A stretch of 39,135 bases of DNA from positions 1 to 39,135 of the IMG/VR virus record IMGVR_UViG_3300050343_000057. One strand, written 5' to 3'. This document shows, piece by piece, positions 6,213 to 15,046 of this stretch. The DNA is from a virus. The notes under the pieces were generated by a model that worked only from the letters and a program-made list of their open reading frames with translations, was not told the origin of the DNA and did no database searches. The stretch's first letter is position 1. Each line of letters begins with the position of its first letter. A program made the position numbers and the translations under genes.

Positions 6213-6389
6213 ATGACACAATATAAACCATACTACAGAAGTAAACCTGTAACAGTACAAGCACGCAAAGAGAAACGTGATGCAACTATAATGACGATAG
6301 CCGTAGTAATATTCACAGCATTTGCTATGTTAGGTATTGGCTTTGCCTTCTCAGTGTTAGTTCGCTATGTAACTAGTTTGATATTATAA
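6213..6389 (+). CDS. Small membrane protein, 58 aa
   Basis: ATG 6213 follows AAAGGAG (6198-6204). The N-terminal half is basic (YRSKPVTVQARKEKRD) and the C-terminal half is one long hydrophobic segment from about residue 26 to 56 with Gly in the middle. This is the same plan as the 44-aa protein at 1247: cytoplasmic basic tail, then one membrane helix. A holin is possible but the gene lies in the early arm, far from virion genes, so a host-envelope effector seems likelier. Function unknown. Confidence 0.6.
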   Translation: MTQYKPYYRSKPVTVQARKEKRDATIMTIAVVIFTAFAMLGIGFAFSVLVRYVTSLIL

Positions 6390-6393
6390 AGCA

Positions 6394-6427
6394 TTGACAT
6401 TACTATACAAACATGGCACAGTTGCCA
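6394..6427 (+). promoter_or_regulatory. Possible promoter before the DUF932-like gene
   Basis: TTGACA at 6394-6399 stands in the 63-base gap before the gene at 6453, followed by an inverted repeat TGGCA-CAGT-TGCCA (6414-6427). No good -10 box lies 16-18 bases downstream, so this is weak. Confidence 0.25.
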
Positions 6428-6452
6428 CATACTTAAACAAATGGAGAATAAT

Positions 6453-7280
6453 ATGACTTATATACCTGATCACCTAGACTTCAAAGTAGCATTTGAACCA
6501 ACAAAAATGCACGATAAGAAGTACGTTATCAATGAAGATACAGGTGAATACCTTGGCATTGTGGGTAATACATTCCAGTGTGCAGCACATGGTGATTTCT
6601 TTCGTGGTGTAATGGACACTGCTACACAAGAGCTAGGTGCTGATGCATTAGATGGTGCAGTCAATCAGTTTAGAACAGCACGTAATGGTGCATGGGCTAT
6701 GCTTGACGTGACACTACCTAACATCAAGACTAAAATTACAACTGACAAAGCTGAGACTGAGATTGGTAATAGGATCATCAGCTTACATGGTATTGATGGA
6801 TCATGTAGTAACCAAGTATTCTTTGGTGCTATAGATTTCTTCTGTACTAACGGCATGATTACTGGTGATCACGACAAGGTGCGTAAGAAGAACACATCTA
6901 ACTTTACTATGGATAGTTTTATCTACGAACTAAATCGTGCTCGTACTGACTTCTTTGATCAAGCTAAGAGAATGCAAGTGTGGGCAGAGACTAGCCTCAA
7001 GTTCATCAATGTAAAAGATTTGATTGAGAGTATCATTAGCTCTAAGACTAAGGCTGAGAAGATGTTCAGCTTGTATAATGCTGAGGCTAGTGTGCGTGGA
7101 CACAACAAGTTTGCATTGTATTCTGCCTTCACTAACTACGCTAGTTATGCTGATGAACGTAATGGTTTCAACCTACGTAACACGGGACATGATACACAAG
7201 CAATCAACATGTGGTCACGTGAGCAAGAGGTATCCAAGTGGGTAAGCAGTAATCAGTTTCGTGTATTGGAAGTTGCTTAA
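6453..7280 (+). CDS. DUF932-like phage protein
   Basis: The start is ATG 6453, 6 bases after GGAG (6443-6446); the in-frame ATG at 6441 precedes that site. The 275-residue product has the pattern of DUF932 (phage/plasmid-like proteins). An early GEYLGIVGNTFQ segment is followed by FRTARNGAWAMLDVTLP. Then comes the core SLHGIDGSCSNQVFFGAIDFFCTNGM, given here only as a landmark (from residue about 114, key residues DGS and C-TNG). The biochemical role of DUF932 is not known; members are common in phages near replication genes. Its TAA overlaps the integrase start (TAATG), so the two are coupled. Confidence 0.6.
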   Translation: MTYIPDHLDFKVAFEPTKMHDKKYVINEDTGEYLGIVGNTFQCAAHGDFFRGVMDTATQELGADALDGAVNQFRTARNGAWAMLDVTLPNIKTKITTDKAETEIGNRIISLHGIDGSCSNQVFFGAIDFFCTNGMITGDHDKVRKKNTSNFTMDSFIYELNRARTDFFDQAKRMQVWAETSLKFINVKDLIESIISSKTKAEKMFSLYNAEASVRGHNKFALYSAFTNYASYADERNGFNLRNTGHDTQAINMWSREQEVSKWVSSNQFRVLEVA

Positions 7281-8401
7281 TGCCTAAGCTACCTAGATAT
7301 GTACAAGAGAGAGTGTCACCTCACGGGGTGATCTCTTACAGATTTAATCCACCGCAGAACTTAGTGGATGAAGGTGTGGTATCACGTCAAGAGTATGGCA
7401 CTGACCTCAAGGAAGTGCGTAGTATTGTGAAGGAGTTGAACGCAGACATTGACCATTGGCGTGAACAAAAAGCGACAGTGGTACAGATAAAGCCATCAAG
7501 CAAGGTGACAGATTTGATTAACTACTACTATCAATCTAATGATTTCAATATGTTACGAGACACAACTAAGGTGGATTACAGATACTTCCTAACCATACTC
7601 CATCAGACTATGGGCGGTAAGAAGTATGACAGTGTAACAACTAAGGTTGCCAAGCAAGCATATGAGGAGTGGGTTAAGCGTGGTATTAGTTTCGCTAATC
7701 ATGCAGCAACATGTGCAAGTAGGGTATACAACTATGCTATTGACATGGAACATGCCACACAAAATCCTTGGACTAGCATCAAGCGTAAGGCATTGCCACA
7801 GCGTAAGGTTGTATGGTCACATGGTGATGTTGTCAGGTTTCTTGATTATTCGTACAGCGATTTTGACTACAGGAATGTAGGCTTGATTGTACACATGGCA
7901 TACGAATGGTGTCAGACGTCTAGGTGACATGCGTACACTGAAGTGGGAGAACATTGACTTGCGTACACAGCGACTAGAGTTAGAGCAGAGTAAACGTAGG
8001 GCAGATGTATCACTACCAATATCAGATGATCTATGCCACATGTTGAATGAACAGCGTAATGACTTTGGCTTTCAAGAGTATGTAGCACCACACCCAAGAC
8101 CAATGGGCGGTAAGTACCAACCATATGCTATGGAAGTTTGTCTAAGGTAGGTAGACGTGTCATGAGATTGGCTAAGTTACCAGAAGAGTTACGTCTAATG
8201 GACTTACGTAGAACAGGTGTAACACAGATGGTTGATGCAGGTGTACCAATTGGACAAGTGATGTCTGTTACTGGACACAATCATGTGTCTTCTGTGCAAC
8301 CATATATGAAACATACATATGATTCTGCAAATAATGCCTTGACACAGAGAAATGTAAGTGTACAATCGAGTGCAGCGAGTAACATAGAAAGTGATACATA
8401 A
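7280..8401 (+). CDS. int: Tyrosine recombinase (integrase), frameshifted
   Basis: The gene starts at ATG 7280, coupled to the upstream stop, and ends at TAA 8399-8401. It needs one-base corrections near 7914 (giving CQRLGDMRTLKW) and near 8140. Joined, it is about 373 residues. The N-terminal arm-type and SAM-like region covers the first 200 residues. The catalytic domain has the first Arg in RLGDMRTLKW and the second in MDLRRTGVTQ, then VTGH and the nucleophile Tyr in QPYMKHT. The His usual before the second Arg (HxLR) is Met here, as I recall from other marine phage integrases. It would join phage and host attachment sites. No attP or tRNA fragment was found beside it. Confidence 0.85.
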
Positions 8402-9165
8402 TGAATATACTTAGTATTATAAATGATTTGTCACTTACTAATGGTGAAACAAAACGTATGACATGTCCTATGTGTAATACTAAGAATACATTTACTGTCA
8501 CAAACAATATGGGTTCTATTGTATGGAACTGTTACAAAGCTAGTTGTACAGCTAGTGGTGGTACTCGTACTACACTTACTGCTGAGGACATACGTAAGTC
8601 ATTAGGACGTGTTGCAGAAGAGACACATGCTATAAGTTTCTCAAAACCTGAGTGGTTTGTACGAGATTACGAAAGCATATCAGGCTTCTGTGATACGTGG
8701 GGTCTTGATGCACAACATCTAGGTCTATTGTATGATGTGAAGGAACATCGTGTGGTGTTCCCTGTTGTACACAATGGAGTTATGGTAGATGCTACAGGCA
8801 GATCACTTGGAAAACGTATACCTAAGTGGAAGAGATATGGAAAGAGTGACTTGCCATATGCATTTGGATGTGGTAAAACTGCTGTAGTTGTTGAGGACTG
8901 CGTAAGTGCTGCCGTTGTAAGTGAGAGTGGTGTATATGTCGGGGTTGCAGTGTTGGGTACGTCATTATCTAATGGACACAAGAGGTACTTGTCGCAGTTC
9001 TCAACAGCAATAGTTGCATTAGACCCTGATGCATTACCGAAGACACTGCAATTTGCAAAAGATTTACGTGGTTACGTAGATGATGTCAAAGTACTACGAC
9101 TAGAAGACGACCTTAAATATAGACTGCCATCCGACATGGCTAACCTTTCAACACTAGGAGAATAA
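8401..9165 (+). CDS. DNA primase, zinc finger and TOPRIM
   Basis: This intact 254-residue protein starts at ATG 8401, overlapping the integrase stop. The N-terminus has a four-cysteine zinc site, C22-x2-C25 and C44-x4-C49, for reading the template. A TOPRIM domain follows, with Glu165 in VVVEDCVSAA and the Asp pair in ALDPDA (208-210) for metal-dependent primer synthesis. The size and order match the primase half of T7 gp4, with the helicase encoded as a separate next gene. It makes RNA primers at the phage fork in the cytoplasm. Confidence 0.85.
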   Translation: MNILSIINDLSLTNGETKRMTCPMCNTKNTFTVTNNMGSIVWNCYKASCTASGGTRTTLTAEDIRKSLGRVAEETHAISFSKPEWFVRDYESISGFCDTWGLDAQHLGLLYDVKEHRVVFPVVHNGVMVDATGRSLGKRIPKWKRYGKSDLPYAFGCGKTAVVVEDCVSAAVVSESGVYVGVAVLGTSLSNGHKRYLSQFSTAIVALDPDALPKTLQFAKDLRGYVDDVKVLRLEDDLKYRLPSDMANLSTLGE

Positions 9166-9170
9166 AACAT

Positions 9171-10397
9171 ATGGAACTATCCCTCATACGTAGCTTGATG
9201 GACAAAGATTTCTACGATGATCACATCGTGGCGCACGTTGCCCAGACAGATTGTTTAGTAAAGATGTTCGCAAGATCAAGCAAGCAATTGATGCAGCCAT
9301 GAATACATACGAGCGTAGTGTTACACCTGCTGAGATTGAGGCATTGTTTATGTCTAACAACCCAACGCTTACAACAGCACAGCGTCAAGCATACAGTGCA
9401 TTGTTTCGTCAGGTAAACAAAGAACAACCAATGGGTAGTGATGTAGCACAAGAGGTGTTATCAAAACTATTCCAACAGGTAATTGGTGAGGACATTGCTA
9501 ACCTTGGCTTTGACTATGTCAATGGTAGTAAGTCTAGCTTGAGAACCTTTACGTCAAATGCTTGAACAGTATGGTGACGACTTCACACCTAATCTAAAGG
9601 TTGAGTGGGAAGACATTGACCTTGATACTATCATTGCTATGACTGACCTTGAGTCACAGTGGACGTTCAACATACCCACACTCACACGTAAGGTGGAAGG
9701 TATCAATGCAGGTCACTTGATTGAAGTAGGTGCTAGACCTAACACTGGTAAGACTTCTTTCCATGCGTCACTTGTTGCAGGTCCTAATGGGTTTGCGTGG
9801 CAGGGTGCTAAGACAGTTGTGCTATGTAATGAGGAAGGCTACCATCGTGTAGCACACAGATACATTACTGCTGCAACTGGTATGGACAAGCATGAGATCG
9901 TTAAAGAATAGAGCAATGCTATGGCTACGTTTGCTAAGATACGACCTAACATCATGTTCAAAGATGCAACAGGACGTGACATGAATTGGGTTGAGTCAGT
10001 ATGTAAGTCATACAAACCTGATGTAGTTATACTAGACATGGGTGACAAGTTTGCACGCACTGCAGGTTTCTCACGTCCTGATGAAGCACTCAAGGCTAAT
10101 GCTATACATGCTAGGCAGATAGCTAAACAACAGGACTGTGCAGTATTCTATATGTCTCAGCTATCAGCCGAGGCAGAGGGTAAGGTTGTACTCAACCAAG
10201 CTATGATGGAAGGCTCACGTACAGGTAAGGCAGCAGAAGCTGACTTGATGATTATGATTAGTAAGAACCCAACTGTAGAAGGACAAGAAGAAGAAGACAA
10301 TCAACGACACATCAATGTAGTTAAGAACAAACTATCTGGATGGCATGGCATTGTACACACCGACCTTGAGTACAAGATTGCTAGGTACGTATGTTGA
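9171..10397 (+). CDS. DnaB-like replicative helicase, broken reading frame
   Basis: A start at ATG 9171 gives MELSLIRSLMDKDFY, a DnaB-like N-terminus. Two frame changes (near 9248 and 9545) and one in-frame TAG (9909-9911) must be ignored to read through to TGA 10395-10397, about 408 residues in all. The RecA-type core has Walker A GARPNTGKTS (about 9729-9758) and Walker B DVVILDMGD (about 10020-10046). MSQLSAEAEGK follows, resembling motif H3, with RTGKAAEADLMI after it. It would unwind the fork using ATP together with the upstream primase. The breaks look like sequence errors because the conserved motifs are all present in order. Confidence 0.82.
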
Positions 10398-10603
10398 TAA
10401 CGTGGTTAGATGTATCATTACTGGGGTTGGTTGCAATACTTGCATTCAATCTCTGGGAACAGAATAGACAAAGAGCATTACTTGAGAATATACTACGTGA
10501 TGTATATGATTTAGTAAACAAACATAACTCATTGGCAGATGCCTTCGTAGAATTGGCTAATGACTTTGACGAACAACAGGAGATTAATAATAATAATGGC
10601 TAA
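10391..10603 (+). CDS. Small membrane protein with coiled-coil tail, 70 aa
   Basis: ATG 10391 overlaps the helicase end. The product starts with a hydrophobic helix (residues about 1-22, LDVSLLGLVAILAFNLW), then a long polar helix (ENILRDVYDLVNKHNSL) that may form a coiled coil. It ends with a run of Asn coded by AAT repeats (NNNNG), which may be length-variable. Topology would be N-terminal anchor with a cytoplasmic tail. Function is unknown; it could tie replication proteins to the membrane, but nothing proves it. Confidence 0.6.
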   Translation: MLITWLDVSLLGLVAILAFNLWEQNRQRALLENILRDVYDLVNKHNSLADAFVELANDFDEQQEINNNNG

Positions 10604-10865
10604 GTGGAAAGAGTTTGAAATAATGAAAGAGCATCATGTGTTTGATCCTGTTGAGCGACCTGCACATTACAATCAAGATGGTATTGAATGTATAGATTAT
10701 ATACGTCAGGTGTTAGGAATAGATGGGTTCATTGCATATTGTCATGGTAACATGATCAAGTATCAGCATCGGTATCGTTACAAAGGTAATGGTGTAGAGG
10801 ACATGAAGAAAGCTGAGTGGTATGTAAAGAGAATGAATGAGGCATTAGGGGAGAAACATAGATGA
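10596..10865 (+). CDS. DUF3310 (SaV-like) protein
   Basis: The start is ATG 10596 behind AGGAG (10578-10582), giving 89 residues; the frame open further upstream runs over the previous gene. The core RPAHYNQDGIECIDYIRQVL is followed by FIAYCHGNMIKYQHRYR and GVEDMKKAEWYVKRM. This is the full DUF3310 signature: PxHY, GxECID, GNxIKYxxRxxxK and KAxWYLxRL. The family is a small helical protein widespread in phages and often annotated as nucleotide-kinase-like. Its real activity is not established. It overlaps the next gene by 4 bases (ATGA). Confidence 0.85.
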   Translation: MAKWKEFEIMKEHHVFDPVERPAHYNQDGIECIDYIRQVLGIDGFIAYCHGNMIKYQHRYRYKGNGVEDMKKAEWYVKRMNEALGEKHR

Positions 10866-11392
10866 GATGTAGTAGATGCGATGTAGAACTAACAGAAGAA
10901 AACCACCCACCTTCATGGAGAAAATCCAATCAGACAAATTGTAAAAGTTGTATGGGTCAAAATAATAAGTCAAATAATCCACAAAGAATGTGGGTCAATG
11001 GTAAGTATATACCTAAGTCACACCCTCTACACAAGGCAGGTAACTACAAATCATTTGGTGATCTAGCCTTTGGTTCTCTTAACAACTACAAACAAATCAA
11101 AGAAGGTTATGTGTATGCAATTAGTAACTCCGCATGGCCTGATTGGATCAAGATAGGTATGGCTATTGATGCAGAAGATAGACTGAGTAGCTACCAAACA
11201 AGCTCACCTATGCGTAACTACAGGTTAGTACACTCTGTATACTGTAAAGATCGCAGTGAGTCTGAGCGTTCAGCACATATACTTGCAGCACGTAAGGCGA
11301 ATATACCTTGGAGTAAACAAGACAATGGTGAGTGGTTTAATATAACTGAGTCAGAAGCTGTTGATATACTAAAGGAGATTGCAGTTGATTGA
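10862..11392 (+). CDS. GIY-YIG (T5orf172/MUG113-type) nuclease with zinc ribbon
   Basis: ATG 10862 overlaps the preceding TGA. The 176-residue protein has an N-terminal zinc ribbon, C3-x2-C6 and C27-x2-C30. A linker follows, then a T5orf172-like domain from about residue 82. This reads EGYVYAISNS (the GIY part), DWIKIGMA (the YIG part), RLSSYQTSSP with the conserved Arg, then SESERSAH and NGEWF with the likely catalytic Glu. Such proteins are predicted DNA endonucleases, seen both as homing enzymes and as host-DNA degraders. It lies inside the replication operon with no sign of an intron, so a free-standing homing or host-degradation role is likely. Confidence 0.75.
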   Translation: MRCSRCDVELTEENHPPSWRKSNQTNCKSCMGQNNKSNNPQRMWVNGKYIPKSHPLHKAGNYKSFGDLAFGSLNNYKQIKEGYVYAISNSAWPDWIKIGMAIDAEDRLSSYQTSSPMRNYRLVHSVYCKDRSESERSAHILAARKANIPWSKQDNGEWFNITESEAVDILKEIAVD

Positions 11393-12041
11393 AGCAACAT
11401 ACATAGATCATATGGGTAATGACTTGTCTGTAGTTAATGCAGCTCGTGTTAGCTTCGGTAAGAAACACACAAAGTTTCTTGATGCGGATAGTAATTTGAT
11501 ACGCTATCTTGCGGAACACAAACACATGTCACCCTTTGGGCATTGCTTTGCATCCTTCCACGTTAAAGCACCAATCTTTGTGGCACGTCAGTTAGTTAAA
11601 CATAAGTTCCTACGTTGGAATGAGATTAGTAGAAGGTATGTAGATGAAGATGTTGATCTGTATTACCCACCTAATGACGTATGGCGTGGACGTAGTGAGG
11701 ATAAAAAACAGGGATCAGATGGTGAAGTAGACCTAAAGTACCCTGCAATGAATGGGTTCTTGCTTGACGATTTAATAGAAGAAAACGAATCGCAGCGATT
11801 ATTATATAGAAATCTATTGAAAGCTGGAGTAGCTCCAGAGCAAGCACGTATGGTACTACCACAAAGTACAATGACTGAGTGGTATTGGTCTGGTAGCTTA
11901 GATGCCTTTGCTGATATGTGTAACTTACGTTGCAAGAATGACACACAATATGAAACAAGAGTAGTTGCTAACAAGATTAGTAAAAAACTTCTTGACTTGT
12001 TTCCTGTTTCATGGGAAGCATTAAAGGAGAATGATAGATAG
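11385..12041 (+). CDS. thyX: Flavin-dependent thymidylate synthase
   Basis: The start is best placed at TTG 11385, 7 bases after AAAGGAG (11371-11377). An in-frame TTG at 11379 would be too close to that site. The 218-residue product has the ThyX signature as KHKFLRWNEISRRY (residues about 72-85), where most members have RHRxxSxNxxSxRY. The catalytic Ser is kept, but both Arg of RHR are Lys. Further matches are VNAARVSFG at the N-terminus and LLKAGVAPEQARMVLP and TMTEWYWSG near the C-terminus. It methylates dUMP to dTMP using FAD and methylene-tetrahydrofolate. The frame is intact and it overlaps the nuclease gene. Confidence 0.92.
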   Translation: MIEATYIDHMGNDLSVVNAARVSFGKKHTKFLDADSNLIRYLAEHKHMSPFGHCFASFHVKAPIFVARQLVKHKFLRWNEISRRYVDEDVDLYYPPNDVWRGRSEDKKQGSDGEVDLKYPAMNGFLLDDLIEENESQRLLYRNLLKAGVAPEQARMVLPQSTMTEWYWSGSLDAFADMCNLRCKNDTQYETRVVANKISKKLLDLFPVSWEALKENDR

Positions 12042-12053
12042 ATTGGAGTTGGT

Positions 12054-14117
12054 ATGATACTTACCTTAGATGTAGAGAACACAGTAGTAAAAAGAAATGG
12101 CAAGCTACACCTTGATCCATTCGAGCCAGAGAATACACTGGTTATGGTGGGTATGCTAGATGATAACTTGGACACGAGGACATTGTAACATTCGATCATT
12201 CAGAGCAACACACCTACCACAGATGGACGGTAGCATTGTCCAAGAGAAACTGGACAAGACTCGTCTGCTAATTATGCACACAATGCACCACATGATCTGA
12301 TGTGGTTGTGGGAGTCAGGCTTTACCTACGAGGGTGATGATATTCGACACCATGCTAGGTGAGTACGTACTACAACGTGGACAGAAAGCAACCACTATCC
12401 CTTGAGGCTTGTGCAGAACGTTACGATGCTTGACACTACAGAAGCAAGACAGTCATTGAAGGAGTGGCTCAAGGCAGGTAAGTCAGTACGTGACATGGAT
12501 CACACTGAGTTATCTGACTACTTGTCTGCTGACCTACATGCTACACAGCAATTGTATGATCGTTTGCGGATACAGTACGAGGGATGCACTCACTAGAGCC
12601 AACGATCAAGCTGACTAATCAATTGGCTGTACACCTTGCACGTATATACCAACGTGGTTTGAAGGTTGACTATGGAATGCACTGGAACTCTGTGCGTAGA
12701 AGAGTTCGAACAGGAACGTAATCACACTAACACGTTCACTAGAAGAACAGTACGTGAGCTAATGGGTGACAGACCTATCAACCTCAATAGTCCAGAGCAA
12801 TTGTCTTGGGTTATCTATAGTCGTAAGCCACACGATAAGAAGGTATGGAAAGAATTGTTTGATGATCGTATGCCTGACGCAGAATACAAACGTCAATGTA
12901 ACATGCGTACAGTAGTAAGTTATTCAAACAGAAAGCTAGTCAATGCCGTACATGTAATGGCACTGGCAAAACAAAACAAAAGAAGGATGGTACACCATAT
13001 GCTAAACCAAATAGATGCGTTAGTTGTGACGCTACAGGATATATTTTACTGATATTGATAGTAGGGTGGCTGGGCTAAAGTTCACACCACCTACTGCTAA
13101 GTGGATTTCAGTAACAATGGTTTCGGTACAAGCAAGGACAATCTTGTATTCCTTGAAGGTATTGCTAGATCAACGAGGTATGAAAGACGCAGAGACATTC
13201 TTACGTAAGTACGTAGGTTGTCTGCAGTTGAGACATACCTCAGTAGCTTTGTTGAGGGTATTGCTAACTATGTAAAGCCTGATGGTAGCTGCATGTACGT
13301 TTACTTACAACATCGTACAGGTACAGGCAGATTGTCAGGTGCTGACCCTAACATGCAGAACATGCCACGTGGTGGTACATTCCCTGTCAAGAAAGTGTTT
13401 GTGTCACGTTGGGAAGGTGGAAGATAATGGAAGCTGACTTTGCACAGCTTGAATTTCGAGTTGCTGCATTCCTATCACAGGACATGACTGCCATTGACGA
13501 GGTGACTACAGGCTTTGATGTACACAGTTATACAGCTAAGGTTATCATCTGATGCAGGTCAACCTATGTCACGTCAAGATGCCAAGGCACACACATTTGC
13601 TCCTCTGTATGGTGCTAGTGGTTTGGTAGATCACCTGCAGAAGCTGCGTACTACAAACAGTTTACTACTAAGTATCAGGTATTGCTAAGTGGCATAAAGC
13701 ACTTGCCACGTGAAGCATTGAACACTGGCAAGATAACTACACCATCAGGGCGTGAGTTCTGCATTTCCTGATGTACACGTAGACAAATGGGGGTGTGACA
13801 TATTTCACACAGATTAAAAATTATCCTGTACAATCGTTTGCTACTGCTGACATCGTACCTATATCACTGATATACATTGATAAGATGTTAGGTGCTAACA
13901 ATTACACAGTTGTGTAGTCAACACAGTACACGATTCAATTGTAATTGACGTACACCCAGACGAAGAGGAAAAGTATTACGGATAATACAATGCTGCCAAC
14001 GACAAGCTTGATACCTATAGTAAATAAGAAGTGGTATTGACTTTCAACATACCTTTATTATTAGAGGCAAAAATTGGCCCTAATTGGCTTGACACAAAAG
14101 ACGTAGTCGTGATATAA
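12054..14117 (+). CDS. Family A DNA polymerase with DnaJ-type zinc finger, frameshifted
   Basis: The gene starts ATG 12054 and ends TAA 14115-14117, about 687 residues once many single-base breaks are ignored. The 3'-5' exonuclease shows Exo I LTLDVENT (about 12060), HDLMWLWESGF (12291-12323) and Exo III YLSADLHATQQLYD (about 12517). The polymerase domain shows motif A MEADFAQLEFRVA (13427), motif B KAHTFAPLYGAS (13584) and motif C TVHDSIVIDVHPDE (13924). Between the two domains is a DnaJ-like zinc finger (separate entry). This fused finger was described for Puniceispirillum phage HMO-2011 polymerase. At least ten frame breaks occur, far more than decay with all motifs kept would allow, so sequence error is the main explanation. 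Confidence 0.9.
12944..13036 (+). other. DnaJ-like zinc finger inside the polymerase
   Basis: Translated in its local frame the segment gives CRTCNGTG at 12944-12967, a 16-residue Lys/Pro linker, and CVSCDATG at 13016-13039. The pair CxxCxGxG and CxxCxxxG equals half of the DnaJ central domain and should bind one zinc ion. It lies after the exonuclease domain and before motif A. Its role in the polymerase is unknown; candidates are processivity, template binding or contact with a partner. Confidence 0.85.
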
Positions 14118-14153
14118 CTAAGATTCGTTTTAACAGAAAAGGAGATATCACAT

Positions 14154-15046
14154 ATGAACCAAGTAACAACAATCGACACAGGTAACTTCAACGCAATGGC
14201 TGAAGCAATGGGTATGAATGTTGACACCTCAACAGCAAGTCAGGCTAGTACACTTGCACGATTGCGTGTCATCACACACCTATCATGGGTCAGCAGGAGA
14301 CTATCAATGGTAAGAAAGAACGTTGAGGTTGTGTCTGGTGGCACATATAAGTTGGAGATACCAGATGGTCCTACGTACTACGCAGACAGCTACTATACGT
14401 CCATTCCTACAGCGCTTTATGTACAAGAAGTTTGTCAAGGGTAGTGACAGTACACCTAATCGTTATGTCAAAACTGTCATGGCTAATGATTTGAACAGTG
14501 ACATGAAGGACAATGATGGTGGCTTCAACTGTGGTAAACCTGCAGGTTACATTGAAGACTTGGGCATTACCTGAGAAGATGAAAGACTTGATCGTCAGAT
14601 CAAACGTGTACGTGTACTGTTTGGTACAGTAGAGTTACACAAATCCTACAGATGCAGACAGGTAAGTCAGTAGATGTTGTCACCACAGGCATTCATCTGG
14701 GAGATTGAAAATCGTGATGCGTTCAAAGGTGCAGGGTGATCTTCAACAAGCTAGGTAAGATGCGTAGGCTACCACCACAGCACAACGTTCAATGTACTAC
14801 TGAAGAGCAGTACCACTGCCTAACGGTAACAGTGTTCTACTGTACCTACATTTACAGACTTGACTTAGGTGATACACTTGACATGGACAATGACGGTGAG
14901 CAAGAAACCTTTGCTAATTTCATGGCATGGATTGAGAACTACAATGAGTACATCTGAATGCATGGAATGAGAAATGCACAAGAATGACGAGGTTGACACA
15001 GATACTGTGGGAGTTCGTAGACATTGACGCAGAGGACTTTGTGTAA
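14154..15046 (+). CDS. Putative single-stranded DNA-binding protein, frameshifted
   Basis: ATG 14154 follows AAAAGGAG (14137-14144) and the reading closes at TAA 15044-15046 after several one-base corrections, giving about 295 residues. The N-terminal half is mostly beta: VNVEVVSGGTYKLEIPDG, then YYADSATIRPFLQRFMYKKF. After FNCGKPAGYIED comes IRQIKRVRVLFGTVEL and PFIWEIENRDAFK. The C-terminus ends in the acidic tail DIDAEDFV, like the acidic aromatic tails of SSB proteins such as T7 gp2.5. Its position between the polymerase and the exonuclease fits. The SSB call rests on context, beta content and the tail, not on a sure family match. A GATTCGTTTTA motif lies upstream (14122). Confidence 0.5.

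Noticed and set aside
7280-8401. attP site or tRNA fragment next to the integrase
   Set aside because: The flanking genes overlap the integrase on both sides and I found no tRNA-like stem-loop or long direct repeat.
10391-10603. Holin assignment for the 70-aa membrane protein
   Set aside because: One N-terminal helix and an Asn-rich tail in the replication operon are not enough, and no endolysin lies nearby.
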